DNA of 64,000 nt from Hyphomicrobiales bacterium (GTDB lineage: Bacteria; Pseudomonadota; Alphaproteobacteria; Rhizobiales; Rhizobiaceae): contig UCII01000012.1 of NCBI GenBank assembly GCA_900472485.1, forward strand, positions 336,802 through 400,801. The letters are read 5' to 3'. This document shows, piece after piece, positions 52,397 to 61,194 of this stretch. Both the position numbers and the translations under genes were made by a program. How positions within the stretch are numbered: the stretch's first letter is position 1; every line of letters begins with the position of its first letter. The notes below the pieces were generated by a model. That model saw only the letters and a program-made list of their open reading frames with translations, made no database searches and was not told the DNA's origin.

Positions 52397-53557
52397 TCAG
52401 GCATTGAGGCGCTGTTCGGCAAGTCGCACCCAGTAGGAAATGCCGTGGGCGATGGCTTCGTCGTTGAAGTCGTAGGCCGGGTTGTGCAGGCCGGCGCTGT
52501 CGCCATTGCCGACGAAGATGAAGGCGCCGGGGCGGGCGAGCAGCATGTAGGAGAAATCCTCACCGCCCATCATCGGGTCGATATTCGGGATGACATTGCC
52601 GGCGCCGGCGATCTCCTCTGCGACAGCAATCGCATGGTCGGTCTCGTCGGCGTGATTGAAGGTGACGGGGTAGTTGCGTTGGAACTCGATCTCGACTTCT
52701 GCGCCGTGGCTCGTCGCGATGCCTGTCACGATCTGCTTGAAGCGCTGCTCGGCAAGGTCGCGGATTTCGGGATCGAGCGTGCGCACGGTGCCGCCGAAGC
52801 TCGCATCGTTCGGGATGACGTTATGGGCGTTGCCGGCGTTGAACTTGGTGACGGAAACCACCACCGATTTCAGCGGGTTGGCGCTGCGCGAGGCGATGAG
52901 CTGCAGGTTGGAGACGATCTGTGCGCCGATGGCGATCGGATCGATCGTCTTGTGCGGCATGGCGGCATGGCCGCCGAGCCCCTTGATGGAGACGGTGAAT
53001 TCATCCGTCGCCGCCATGATCGCGCCCTTGCGGATGGCGAAATGGCCGACCGGCAGGCCCGGCATGTTGTGCATGCCATAGACTTCGGCGATCTGGAAAC
53101 GCTCCATCATGCCGTCCTTGACCATGGCGTCGCCGCCGGCACCGCCTTCTTCGGCCGGCTGGAAGATGACGGCGATGTTGCCATTGAAATTGCGGTTCTC
53201 GGCGAGGTATTTCGCCGCGCCCAGCAGCATGGCGGTGTGGCCGTCATGACCGCAGGCATGCATCTTGCCGGCAGTCTGGGATGCATAGGGCTTGCCGGTG
53301 ATTTCGGTGAGCGGCAGGGCGTCCATATCGGCACGCAGACCGATCGTGCGTCCCTCGCCCTTGCCGCGGATCAGGCCGACGACGCCGGTGCGGCCTATGC
53401 CGGTCACGACTTCGTCGACGCCGAAGGCGCGCAGCTTCTCCGCCACGAAGGCGGCCGTATTCTCAACGGCATAGAGGAGTTCGGGATGCGCATGGATATG
53501 GCGGCGCCACTCGGTCACTTCGCCCTGGAGTTCTGCGGCTCTGTTCAAGATCGGCAT
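52397..53557 (-). CDS. M20 family amidohydrolase (hippurate hydrolase-like)
   Basis: A 386-residue zinc metallopeptidase/amidohydrolase of the M20D family (HipO, AmhX, auxin-conjugate hydrolases). Metal motifs: MHACGHDGHTAMLLGAAKYL (about residues 98-117), QPAEEGGAGG (about 132-141), and MMGGEDFSYMLLARPGAFIF (about 346-365). Substrates are N-acyl amino acids or related amides; the exact one is unknown. The start MPILNRAAELQGEVTEWRRH is standard. It is divergent from the carboxypeptidase gene, with 195 bases between. Confidence 0.92.
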   Translation of the reverse strand: MPILNRAAELQGEVTEWRRHIHAHPELLYAVENTAAFVAEKLRAFGVDEVVTGIGRTGVVGLIRGKGEGRTIGLRADMDALPLTEITGKPYASQTAGKMHACGHDGHTAMLLGAAKYLAENRNFNGNIAVIFQPAEEGGAGGDAMVKDGMMERFQIAEVYGMHNMPGLPVGHFAIRKGAIMAATDEFTVSIKGLGGHAAMPHKTIDPIAIGAQIVSNLQLIASRSANPLKSVVVSVTKFNAGNAHNVIPNDASFGGTVRTLDPEIRDLAEQRFKQIVTGIATSHGAEVEIEFQRNYPVTFNHADETDHAIAVAEEIAGAGNVIPNIDPMMGGEDFSYMLLARPGAFIFVGNGDSAGLHNPAYDFNDEAIAHGISYWVRLAEQRLNA

Positions 53558-53752
53558 ATGCTGATTTTCCTGCTGCTCAATATCGATTCTGGTTCAACCT
53601 GCGGGTCCGTGACACTGCTTCGGCCAGCTTGTCGCGGCCCTTGCGGCGTGCCATCGGGAAATAAAGTCGTCAATCGCCTTTGCCTTCTCCTAGCCATATA
53701 GGTTAAATAGACGAAGCTTTCGAGAAAATTCCGGACTTCTGAAGGATAGATC

Positions 53753-54919
53753 GTGCCGACGAAGCAGAATCGTTTGTATGCCGCCCTGCGGCTCGTTCCT
53801 ATGGCCGCAGCAGCATCCATGCTTTTCCTGTCGACCGCTGAGACGGCCGGAGCCAATCCGCATATTCTCGTCGATGTCAGCACCGGACGCGTCCTCGACC
53901 AGCAGGAGGCGTTTCGCCGCTGGTATCCCGCCTCGCTCACCAAGCTGATGACGACTTACGTTACCTTTCGTGCGCTTCAGTCCGGCCAGATCAAGCTTGA
54001 TACGCCTGTCGTCATGTCGAAGCTTTCCGCCGCACAGCCGCCGGCCAAGATGTACTTCAAGCCGGGCCAGAAGATGACGCTCGACAACGCCTTGAAGATG
54101 ATGCTGGTCAAATCGGCAAACGATCTTGCCATGGCCGTCGCCGAGACGGTCGGCGGTTCGCAGCAGGGCTTCGTGGCGCGGATGAATGCGGAAGCCGCGC
54201 GCCTCGGCATGCGCGATTCGCATTTCATCAATCCGAACGGTCTTCCCGGCAAGGGGCAATATACGACGGCGCGTGATCTTGCGATCTTGAGCGTCGCGCT
54301 GCGCCGCGAATTTCCGCAATATGCCGGCTATTTCTCGCTTGAGGGCTTCACCAACGGCGTGAAGCAGGTGCCGAACATCAATATGCTCATCGGCCGTTTC
54401 GACGGCGCCGACGGCATGAAGACCGGCTTCATCTGCGCGGCCGGCTTCAACCAGATCGCCTCCGCAACCCGCAACGGCCGTACGCTGATCTCGGTCGTCC
54501 TCGGCACGGACAGCCTGGCGGCACGCGCCGACGATTCCGCCAATCTTCTGGAAAAGGGCTTCCAGAACCAGCTGTCTACGCGCGACACGCTCGCAACCTT
54601 GAGACCAGACGCGCCGCTTGCGGCCGATGTCGCCGATGTCACGGCTGAGATCTGCAGCGCCAAGGGCGCACAGGCGCGCAGCGAAACCCGCGATCCCTTC
54701 GGCCGCACCAAGGTACAGTCGCCCTATATTCATGAAATGGATCATGAGCCCAATTTCGTCTATGCCGGCCTGATCGGCGGCCAGGACATCGCGACGGCCG
54801 CCAAGGGCGACAAGGACGATGCGACGGCCAGAGGCGACAAGGCAACCAGGGACAGCAAAATCGCCATCTCCGGCGGCGCATCCGGTGTGCCGATCCCGAT
54901 GCCGCGGCCCACTTTCTAG
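53753..54919 (+). CDS. D-alanyl-D-alanine carboxypeptidase (DacF/PBP5 type)
   Basis: A 388-residue S11 serine peptidase trimming the terminal D-Ala from peptidoglycan pentapeptides. Signal peptide about 1-34, then the active-site motifs SLTK (about 63-66), SAN (about 121-123) and KTG (about 223-225). The typical C-terminal amphipathic anchor helix is not obvious; instead there is a disordered Asp/Lys/Thr-rich tail ending in PMPRPTF. It may therefore be periplasmic rather than firmly membrane-bound. GTG start at 53753. Confidence 0.92.
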   Translation: MPTKQNRLYAALRLVPMAAAASMLFLSTAETAGANPHILVDVSTGRVLDQQEAFRRWYPASLTKLMTTYVTFRALQSGQIKLDTPVVMSKLSAAQPPAKMYFKPGQKMTLDNALKMMLVKSANDLAMAVAETVGGSQQGFVARMNAEAARLGMRDSHFINPNGLPGKGQYTTARDLAILSVALRREFPQYAGYFSLEGFTNGVKQVPNINMLIGRFDGADGMKTGFICAAGFNQIASATRNGRTLISVVLGTDSLAARADDSANLLEKGFQNQLSTRDTLATLRPDAPLAADVADVTAEICSAKGAQARSETRDPFGRTKVQSPYIHEMDHEPNFVYAGLIGGQDIATAAKGDKDDATARGDKATRDSKIAISGGASGVPIPMPRPTF

Positions 54920-55035
54920 AGCGCTTCAGCGTTTCACGGAAACTCTGCACCGCTCCATCTTTTGTTTTCACGCAATTCCGGACGGAAAACCGCTCCGCAC
55001 TTTTCCTGGAATTGCTCTAATATCGGACAGGAATC

Positions 55036-56232
55036 ATGAGCGTTTCGCAGCAAAGAGTGCCGGTTGCCATCCTGACCGGCTTCCTCGGTGCGGGTAAATC
55101 GACCCTGCTCAACCGCATCCTCAAGGATGAGGACATGCGCGATGCGGCCGTCATCATCAACGAGTTCGGCGATGTCGGCATCGATCATCTGCTGGTGGAA
55201 AGCTCCGGCGATTCCATCATCGAGCTTTCCGATGGCTGCCTGTGCTGCACGGTGCGCGGCGAGCTGGTGGATACGCTGGCAAATCTCATGGACGCCATGC
55301 AGACCGGGCGCATCCGGCCGTTGAAGCGTGTCGTCATCGAAACGACCGGCCTTGCCGATCCCGCTCCGGTCATGCAGTCGATCATGGGCAATCCGATCAT
55401 TGCGACCAATTTCGATCTCGATGGCGTCATCACCGTCGTCGATGCGGTCAACGGGCTGCGGACGCTCGACAATCATGAAGAGGCGCGCAAGCAGGTGGCG
55501 GTCGCCGATCGGTTGATCGTGTCCAAGACCGGGATTGCCGGCGCCGTGCCGGAAGCGCAGCTGGAGAGTAGGCTAAGGGGGCTCAATCCGCGCGCGCAGA
55601 TCCTGAATGCCGATAGCGACGAGGCCGGACGCGCCGCCATTCTGGTCAACGGCCTCTATGATCCGGCGTCGAAGATCGCCGATGTCGGCCGCTGGCTGCA
55701 GGACGAGCTTGAGGCGGACGACGATCACCATCACCATGATGAGCACGATCACCACGATCATGATCACCATCACGGCGATCATGGGCACCACCATCACCAT
55801 CATGGGCACCACCACGGTCATCGGCACCAGCACGCTCACGATGTCACCCGCCATGACGGGTCGATCCGGTCGTTCTCGATCGTCGAGACCCAGCCTATCG
55901 ATCCCACGGCGCTCGAAATGTTCATCGATCTCCTTCGTTCGGCGCATGGCGAGAAGCTCCTGCGCATGAAGGCGATCGTTGCGGTGTCCGATCGGCCGGA
56001 GCGTCCCGTCGTGCTGCACGGCGTGCAGAACATCTTCCATGCGCCGGTGCGGCTGCCAGCCTGGCCCGATCCAGAAGACCGGCGCACGCGCATGGTCATC
56101 ATCACCAAGGATTTGCCCGAGGATTTCGTGAAGGGCCTGTTCGACGCCTTCCTCAGCAAGCCGCGCGTCGATACGCCTGACAGAGCGGCGCTGGAGGACA
56201 ACCCGCTCGCTGTGCCGGGGATGAAGTTTTAG
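55036..56232 (+). CDS. CobW/COG0523 family GTPase with His-rich linker
   Basis: A 398-residue G3E metallochaperone GTPase. Walker A GFLGAGKSTLLNRIL (about residues 15-29), the metal motif CLCCTVRGEL (about 73-82), Walker B-like ETTGLADP (about 106) and base recognition SKTG (about 160). Between the GTPase and CobW C-terminal domains lies a His/Asp stretch of about 40 residues (about 229-269), over half His. The C-terminal domain resembles those of ZigA/YjiA-type zinc proteins. It probably delivers zinc under limitation. A Zur box upstream was not evident; ATG at 55036. Confidence 0.9.
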   Translation: MSVSQQRVPVAILTGFLGAGKSTLLNRILKDEDMRDAAVIINEFGDVGIDHLLVESSGDSIIELSDGCLCCTVRGELVDTLANLMDAMQTGRIRPLKRVVIETTGLADPAPVMQSIMGNPIIATNFDLDGVITVVDAVNGLRTLDNHEEARKQVAVADRLIVSKTGIAGAVPEAQLESRLRGLNPRAQILNADSDEAGRAAILVNGLYDPASKIADVGRWLQDELEADDDHHHHDEHDHHDHDHHHGDHGHHHHHHGHHHGHRHQHAHDVTRHDGSIRSFSIVETQPIDPTALEMFIDLLRSAHGEKLLRMKAIVAVSDRPERPVVLHGVQNIFHAPVRLPAWPDPEDRRTRMVIITKDLPEDFVKGLFDAFLSKPRVDTPDRAALEDNPLAVPGMKF

Positions 56233-56240
56233 GGTTTCTA

Positions 56241-56400
56241 CCTTCTCCCCGCTGGGGAGAAGGTGGCCCGAAGGGTCGGATGAGGGGGCGAGAAGCGATA
56301 GCTTCGAGTGCCTTGAGCGCGGACGAAGGGCGGCGGCTCTTGCCGTGGGGAGATACCCCCTCATCCGCCTGACGGCACCTTCTCCCCGCTGGGGAGAAGG
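56241..56400. repeat. paired inverted RIME-like element
   Basis: The left arm 56241-56288 and the right arm 56356-56400 are inverted copies with a few differences. Each holds the palindrome CCTTCTCCCC-GCT-GGGGAGAAGG and a flank containing CGGATGAGGGGG or its complement. A spacer of about 67 bases separates them. It lies just after the CobW gene and before the convergent tusA-like gene. Confidence 0.75.
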
Positions 56401-56499
56401 GGTGTGCGGCAGCGTACCTGCCTCATGTACGATTGCCCTCATGGTGAGGCGGGAGCGTAGCGACCCTCGAACCACGAGGATGGCCTCCGTCGCAAATGG

Positions 56500-56733
56500 T
56501 CACCTCTTGCGGATCACGAAGCGATGGCCGCTGTCCGTCGTCTCACTCACGAGAAGCGTGTAACCCTTTTCGTTGCAGAGATGGGGAATGTCGATGACAG
56601 CGAGCGGATCCGTCGTCTCCACGGTCAATGTCGCGCCGGTTGCCATGCCGCGCAGGCGCTTTTCCGTCTTGATCGCCGGATAGGGGCATTTCAGGCCGCG
56701 CAGATCGTAGATCTCGGTATCCGGACTATTCAC
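56500..56733 (-). CDS. TusA-like sulfurtransferase/sulfur carrier
   Basis: A 77-residue protein of the TusA/SirA family. YDLRGLKCPYPAIKTEKRL (about residues 8-26) contains the conserved Cys-Pro-x-Pro persulfide site, and the fold continues with TVETTDPLAVIDIPHLCNEK (about 36-55). Members shuttle sulfur for tRNA thiolation, molybdenum cofactor or metabolism. The GTG at 56733 overlaps the end of the L,D-transpeptidase gene by 8 bases; in-frame upstream starts are Arg-rich and unlike the family. A role in the sulfuration needs of fdhD or cox enzymes elsewhere in the window is speculative. Confidence 0.82.
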   Translation of the reverse strand: MNSPDTEIYDLRGLKCPYPAIKTEKRLRGMATGATLTVETTDPLAVIDIPHLCNEKGYTLLVSETTDSGHRFVIRKR

Positions 56734-58054
56734 TCTTGGCCCAGAACTTCCAGAAAGGCGGCTTCTTGGCCTCGGTCTGCGCGGTCTCGACGGCCGGGGC
56801 TGGCGCATAGGCGAGCGCGTTGAGGCTGGGGTTCATGGGGTTTGCCGTCGGGATCGGCACGTTCGCGGGGGCGTTGGCCGCAACGACCGGGCCTGCCGCA
56901 GGCTGCTGCGCAGTTGCCACCGGGGCGCCTGTCGCAGGGCTTGCTGCCACCACGCGGATACTTGCCGTCGTGGGGTTGCCCGTCGGGCTCGCAACGGTGC
57001 CGCCACGTGCCACCTGCTGGGCCGACTGGTTGGACATCATCGATTCGAGGTCGGCAACCTTCATCATCTTGCCGGCGGCAAGGGCGGTGCCTGTGGGAGC
57101 ATAGGCGATATCGTGGCCCTTGCGCTGCTTGGCGACGACAGCCTTGCGTTCGGCTTCGGTCGGATCGTACCAGGCCATGCCGTCAAACTTCTTAGAGGCG
57201 GCGGCATAGTCCGCCTGGTACTGCTTGTCATAGGTCGCAAGCGCCGTCTGCAGGGCAGGCGGTGTCGTCATGACAGGGCATTTGCCGCCGGCGTTGAACG
57301 GGCCGCTGGCCTGCTGGTTGAAGACGTATTTCTTCTCGCAGACCTCGACCTCGGGCGGCCGCTTGGTGACTTCGAAATTGTCGTAGCCGACCTTCAGCAT
57401 CTTCCAGAATTCGATATTGGGGCTGAGGCGGTGCTTCCACATGTTTTCCGCCGTCATGCGGAAGGGGAAGGCTTCGAGCTGAACGGCCTTCTGGCCGCCC
57501 TTGAAGGCGTCGCGCGCAAAGGCATAGATTTCCAGCACCTGCTGGTCGGTCATCGAATAGCAACCGGACGACGAGCAGGCGCCGTGGATCATCAAATTGT
57601 TGCCGGAGCGGCCGTTGGCGGCATCATAGCGGTTCGGGAAGCCGGTGTTGATGGCGAGATAATATTTCGAATTCGGGTTCAGGTTGGCTGGCGTCAGCAT
57701 GTAGAAGCCTTCGGGCGCCTGCCGGTCGCCTTCCTTCACCTTCGGGCCGAGACGGCCGGACCAGGCGCAGATCTTGTAATCCGCGATGACTTCGAAGCGG
57801 TTGCTCTGGTTCGCCTTCAGGATCTCCATCACGCCTTCTTCCTTGAAGATGCGGATCATGATCGGCGAGTTGCGGTCCATGCCCTTCTTGGTCATGTCGG
57901 CAAGGATATGGCTTGGAAGCGGCTGTTCGACCTTGTTCTTCACCTTCGACAGGTCGATCGACGCAGTGTCCAGCGCGTCGTTGCAGCCGGCGAGCGCCAG
58001 CGCCATCAGGGAAATATAGGCAAGGTGACGAATGCGCATTCTGACTTGGTCCAT
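56726..58054 (-). CDS. L,D-transpeptidase family lipoprotein (YafK-like)
   Basis: A 442-residue envelope protein. A lipoprotein signal peptide ends in LALAGC. The YkuD-type catalytic domain covers about residues 60-240; NNLMIHGACSSSGCYSMTD (about 154-172) has the conserved H-x-S/G-x-C arrangement of L,D-transpeptidases, with the nucleophilic Cys in SGCYSMT. The C-terminal third is Ala/Pro/Thr-rich and probably disordered. YafK members cleave or form the link between peptidoglycan and Braun-type lipoproteins. Starts at 58054 or 58039 are both plausible; the upstream frame to 58117 lacks a signal sequence. Confidence 0.85.
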   Translation of the reverse strand: MDQVRMRIRHLAYISLMALALAGCNDALDTASIDLSKVKNKVEQPLPSHILADMTKKGMDRNSPIMIRIFKEEGVMEILKANQSNRFEVIADYKICAWSGRLGPKVKEGDRQAPEGFYMLTPANLNPNSKYYLAINTGFPNRYDAANGRSGNNLMIHGACSSSGCYSMTDQQVLEIYAFARDAFKGGQKAVQLEAFPFRMTAENMWKHRLSPNIEFWKMLKVGYDNFEVTKRPPEVEVCEKKYVFNQQASGPFNAGGKCPVMTTPPALQTALATYDKQYQADYAAASKKFDGMAWYDPTEAERKAVVAKQRKGHDIAYAPTGTALAAGKMMKVADLESMMSNQSAQQVARGGTVASPTGNPTTASIRVVAASPATGAPVATAQQPAAGPVVAANAPANVPIPTANPMNPSLNALAYAPAPAVETAQTEAKKPPFWKFWAKSE

Positions 58055-58178
58055 AAATGCGAAGAGTGGCAGTTCGATCTGTTTCGCCACTCCCCTCGAA
58101 GCATGAAACGGAATCATAGACGGCTTATACTTGAAAATTCCTTACCAGCCTATGACGTGCCCGCAGCGCGTCGGCAAG

Positions 58179-58203
58179 CTTTTCTTTGCCATAAAAGCTT
58201 CGA
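58179..58203. other. inverted repeat in accA downstream region
   Basis: AAGCTTTT and AAAAGCTT form an 8-bp perfect repeat around a 9-base spacer. Together with the longer dyad at 58207-58239 it makes up most of the gap between accA and the L,D-transpeptidase gene; one or both may end accA transcripts or lie in the promoter of the next gene. Confidence 0.4.
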
Positions 58204-58206
58204 TAA

Positions 58207-58239
58207 CGGAAATGTGGCCAAGGTTTGGCCTCATTTCCG
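58207..58239 (-). terminator. stem-loop after accA
   Basis: CGGAAATG(T)GGCCA pairs with TGGCC(T)CATTTCCG, a 13-bp stem with one mismatch, 31 bases after the accA stop on the minus strand. The T-run is weak, so termination is probable rather than certain. Confidence 0.55.
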
Positions 58240-58269
58240 CTTTCAGCGATCACTTTTTCCGAATGCTGC

Positions 58270-59223
58270 TTAGAGATTGCGACCGATGTTGAGGAATTTC
58301 TGGCGGCGGTCGTTGCGCAATTGTTCGCCTGAACGGCCGGAAAGCTCTGCAAGCGCGTTCGCAATCGTCTCGCCGGCCGCGCTTATTACCGCGTTCGGAT
58401 CGCGATGCGCGCCGCCGACAGGTTCAGAAATGATGCCGTCGATCACGCCGAGGCCTTTCAGATCATCGGCCGTTATCTTCATATTGGTTGCGGCTTCCTT
58501 GGCGCGCGTTGAATCGCGCCAGAGGATCGAGGCCGCGCCTTCGGGCGAAATCACGCTGTAGATCGAATGTTCGAGCATATAGACGCGGTTGCCGACGGCA
58601 ATCGCGATGGCGCCGCCGGAGCCGCCTTCGCCGATGACGATGGAGACGATCGGCACCTTCACACCGAGACACATCTCGGTCGAGCGGGCGATCGCTTCGG
58701 CCTGGCCGCGTTCTTCGGCGCCGACACCCGGATAGGCGCCGGCGGTGTCGACCAGCGTGATGACGGGCAACTGGAAGCGGTCGGCCATTTCGAGGATACG
58801 GATCGCCTTGCGGTAGCCTTCCGGCCGGGCGCTGCCGAAATTATGCTTCAGGCGGCTCTTGGTGTCGTTGCCTTTTTCCTGGCCGATGAGGGCGACCGGC
58901 TGACCGCGGAAGCGGGCAAAGCCCGCCTGGATGGCGGCATCCTCGGAAAATTGGCGATCGCCGGCCAGCGGCGTGAATTCCGTAAACAGCGTACTGGCAT
59001 AGTCGACGAAATGCGGGCGCTGCGGGTGGCGGGCGACCTGCGTCTTCTGCCAGGCGTTGAGTTTGGAATAGATGTCGACCATCGCCTCGCGGACGCGGAT
59101 TTCAAGCCGCCCGACTTCCTCGGACGTATCGATGCTTTCGTCTTCGCTCGCCAGTTTCTTGAGCTCGTGAATCTTGCCTTCGAGATCCGAGATGGGTTTT
59201 TCGAAGTCCAGATAATTGTGCAT
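58270..59223 (-). CDS. accA: acetyl-CoA carboxylase carboxyltransferase subunit alpha
   Basis: A 317-residue subunit of the alpha2beta2 carboxyltransferase that makes malonyl-CoA for fatty acid synthesis. Characteristic phrases are LDFEKPISDLEGKIHELKKL (about 4-23), DTAGAYPGVGAEERGQAEAI (about 158-177) and GEGGSGGAIAIAVGNRVYML (about 198-217). Length is standard. It follows xerD on the same strand with a 63-base gap, an order conserved in rhizobia. Confidence 0.97.
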   Translation of the reverse strand: MHNYLDFEKPISDLEGKIHELKKLASEDESIDTSEEVGRLEIRVREAMVDIYSKLNAWQKTQVARHPQRPHFVDYASTLFTEFTPLAGDRQFSEDAAIQAGFARFRGQPVALIGQEKGNDTKSRLKHNFGSARPEGYRKAIRILEMADRFQLPVITLVDTAGAYPGVGAEERGQAEAIARSTEMCLGVKVPIVSIVIGEGGSGGAIAIAVGNRVYMLEHSIYSVISPEGAASILWRDSTRAKEAATNMKITADDLKGLGVIDGIISEPVGGAHRDPNAVISAAGETIANALAELSGRSGEQLRNDRRQKFLNIGRNL

Positions 59224-59286
59224 GAGGTGCGTTTCCGATCCTTTTGCCCGTGACGAGAGATGGCGGCTTCAGCCTGTATGCCGGTC

Positions 59287-60276
59287 CTAATCCTGTTTTT
59301 TTGCCTGTTTGGCAAGGGGGTGATGTGTTTGGACCAGCTGATGAAGGCGTTCTTCCAGCACATGTGTGTAGATTTGCGTCGTCGAAATGTCCGAATGGCC
59401 GAGAAGTTCCTGCACGACGCGCAGGTCCGCGCCGTTGGCGAGAAGATGGCTCGCGAAGGCATGGCGCATCACATGCGGTGAGATCATCGAAGGCGTCAGG
59501 CCGGCCCGGATGGCAAGGTCCTTGAGATCGCGCGCAAAAACCTGACGCGGCAGGTAGCCCTGCCTGGAAGCGGCGGGGAAAAGCCATGGGCTTTCGGGGG
59601 CAGGGTTCTTGGCGTTTGCCGCAATCTCGGCCTGCAGCCGTCCATAGCTCCTCAGCGCCGAAATGGCCGACTGCGACAGCGGCACCAGCCGCTCCTTGTT
59701 GCCTTTGCCGCGGATCATCAGGAAGCGGCCTTCCTGATCCAAGACTTTCGCCGGCAGAGAGACGAGTTCGCTGACGCGCATGCCGGTGGCGTAGAGCATT
59801 TCCAGGAGCACCAGCATGCGCAGGCGCTGCAGCCGGTCCGGTCCATCGGCAGCGGCCTCTTTCTCCGCCTGGGTCAGAAGCCTCGTCACCTCATCGACGC
59901 CCATCGTCTTCGGAAGGGCACGGCCCTTCTTGGGGGCATCGAGGATCCCCGTCGGGTCGTCCGTGCGCAGACCTTCAGCATAGAGGAACTTATAGAATTG
60001 CCGCATGGCGGAGAGCCGGCGTGCCTGGGAGGATGGTTTGAAGCCCTGGCTCGACAGGCTGGAAAGATAGGTGCCCAGATCGCCGGAGCTGGCTTCCGTC
60101 AGGCGGACGTTCTGCCCGGAGAGGAATGAATGGAGATCATCGAGATCACGCTCGTAGGATTGCAGCGTGTTGACGGCAGCACCCCGCTCGGCGCTCATCA
60201 TCTCCAGAAAGGCTTCCAGATGCACTCGCCCCAGATCCCTCTTGCCCGCTCGTACATTTTCGGCTTGCGCGCTCAT
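59287..60276 (-). CDS. xerD: site-specific tyrosine recombinase XerD
   Basis: A 329-residue tyrosine recombinase that with XerC resolves chromosome dimers at dif. N-terminal SAM-like domain about 20-105. Catalytic residues: Arg in ATGMRVSELVSLP (about 177), Lys in RGKGNKERLVPL (about 200), HVMRHAFASHLL (His/Arg about 273-276), His in LGHSDIS (about 299) and Tyr in TTQIYTHV (about 308). The ATG at 60276 overlaps the stop of a small gene (ATGA). Chromosomal housekeeping type next to accA, not a mobile-element integrase. Confidence 0.95.
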   Translation of the reverse strand: MSAQAENVRAGKRDLGRVHLEAFLEMMSAERGAAVNTLQSYERDLDDLHSFLSGQNVRLTEASSGDLGTYLSSLSSQGFKPSSQARRLSAMRQFYKFLYAEGLRTDDPTGILDAPKKGRALPKTMGVDEVTRLLTQAEKEAAADGPDRLQRLRMLVLLEMLYATGMRVSELVSLPAKVLDQEGRFLMIRGKGNKERLVPLSQSAISALRSYGRLQAEIAANAKNPAPESPWLFPAASRQGYLPRQVFARDLKDLAIRAGLTPSMISPHVMRHAFASHLLANGADLRVVQELLGHSDISTTQIYTHVLEERLHQLVQTHHPLAKQAKKQD

Positions 60277-60440
60277 GGTTTCAGCGAGCCTGTCGTCGGC
60301 GGGTTGAGGCGTTCGGGAGCAATGCGGATCGTCACATCGCGTGGCTGGGGATCGACGAAGAGCACCAGAGCCCACATCGCTCCATATATCGATCCGGCGA
60401 TGACCGCACAGATGACAAGGAAGCGAAACAGGGTTGGCAT
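60273..60440 (-). CDS. 55-residue single-pass membrane protein upstream of xerD
   Basis: A small gene not obvious from longer frames: ATG at 60440, stop TGA at 60273. It codes for a short protein with N-terminal MPTLFRFLVI, one membrane segment (about residues 6-30) and a Pro-rich tail with FVDPQPRDVTIRI (about 29-41) and ending TGSLKP. A GGAG lies about nine bases before the start, and the stop overlaps the xerD ATG, strong signs of translation. Similar short membrane proteins precede xerD in other rhizobia as far as I recall. Function unknown. Confidence 0.75.
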   Translation of the reverse strand: MPTLFRFLVICAVIAGSIYGAMWALVLFVDPQPRDVTIRIAPERLNPPTTGSLKP

Positions 60441-60600
60441 TCGAAAACTCTCCTTCGCCGTTCATTGGCGCGGCGATGCGCAATAATTATGTCCTTCAAG
60501 GATTAGCTGAAGGATATTGCAGACATGTTTACGATAGCGGCGTCTTGACGCTACCGGCGCATTTGACGATACCGTTTCCAAAGAAATTGTGAATGGGCCG

Positions 60601-61194
60601 ATGAGTGAACAAGTCCTGACCCTTGCCGAGAGCCTTAAAGACAGGGCGCGTGCTGCGCTCGGTCAGCGCAATCTCGTCTTCGTGGGATTGATGGGAGCAG
60701 GAAAATCCTCGATCGGCCGGCCCGTCGCGCAGCAGCTCGGCCTTCCCTTCGTCGATACGGATATCGAGATCGAGCGCGTGTCGCGCATGACGATCGCCGA
60801 ACTATTTGCCGCCTATGGCGAGCAGGAGTTCCGGGCGCTGGAAACGCGTGTCATCAAGCGGCTCCTCAAGGGCGGCCCACGTGTCGTCTCGACGGGCGGC
60901 GGCGCGTTCATCAACGAAAGCACGCGGCTGCATGTCAAGCGCGGCAGTCTTTCCGTCTGGCTGAAGGCCGATCTCGACGTGCTGTGGGATCGGGTGAACA
61001 AGCGTGACACGCGCCCTCTGCTCAAGACAGAGAATCCGAAACAGACCCTCGAGAACCTGATGAATGCGCGTTATCCGATCTATGCGGAAGCCGATATCAC
61101 GGTTCTCTCCCGCGACGTAAACAAGGATATCATGGTCAGGGAAGTCCTTGCCGCCATCGCCGAGGGAAAGAAAACAGAAAGCAAAATACCATGA
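60601..61194 (+). CDS. aroK: shikimate kinase
   Basis: A 197-residue NMP-kinase fold enzyme phosphorylating shikimate. Walker A GLMGAGKSSIGR (about residues 29-40), DTDIEIERVSRMTIAELFA (about 53-71, with the shikimate-binding Asp) and STGGGAFI (about 99-106). The adenine lid region TRPLL (about 138-142) is present. Start ATG at 60601; GTG at 60589 is in frame. Its end overlaps aroB (ATGA), so aroK-aroB form an operon, divergent from xerD. Confidence 0.95.
   Translation: MSEQVLTLAESLKDRARAALGQRNLVFVGLMGAGKSSIGRPVAQQLGLPFVDTDIEIERVSRMTIAELFAAYGEQEFRALETRVIKRLLKGGPRVVSTGGGAFINESTRLHVKRGSLSVWLKADLDVLWDRVNKRDTRPLLKTENPKQTLENLMNARYPIYAEADITVLSRDVNKDIMVREVLAAIAEGKKTESKIP

Noticed and set aside
55717..55842. 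Microsatellite or CRISPR-like repeat in the CAC/CAT-rich stretch
   Set aside because: It is in frame inside a CobW-type gene and encodes a His-rich linker; there are no equal spacers.
59287..60276. Tyrosine recombinase as a mobile-element integrase
   Set aside because: Length, motifs and position next to accA fit housekeeping XerD.
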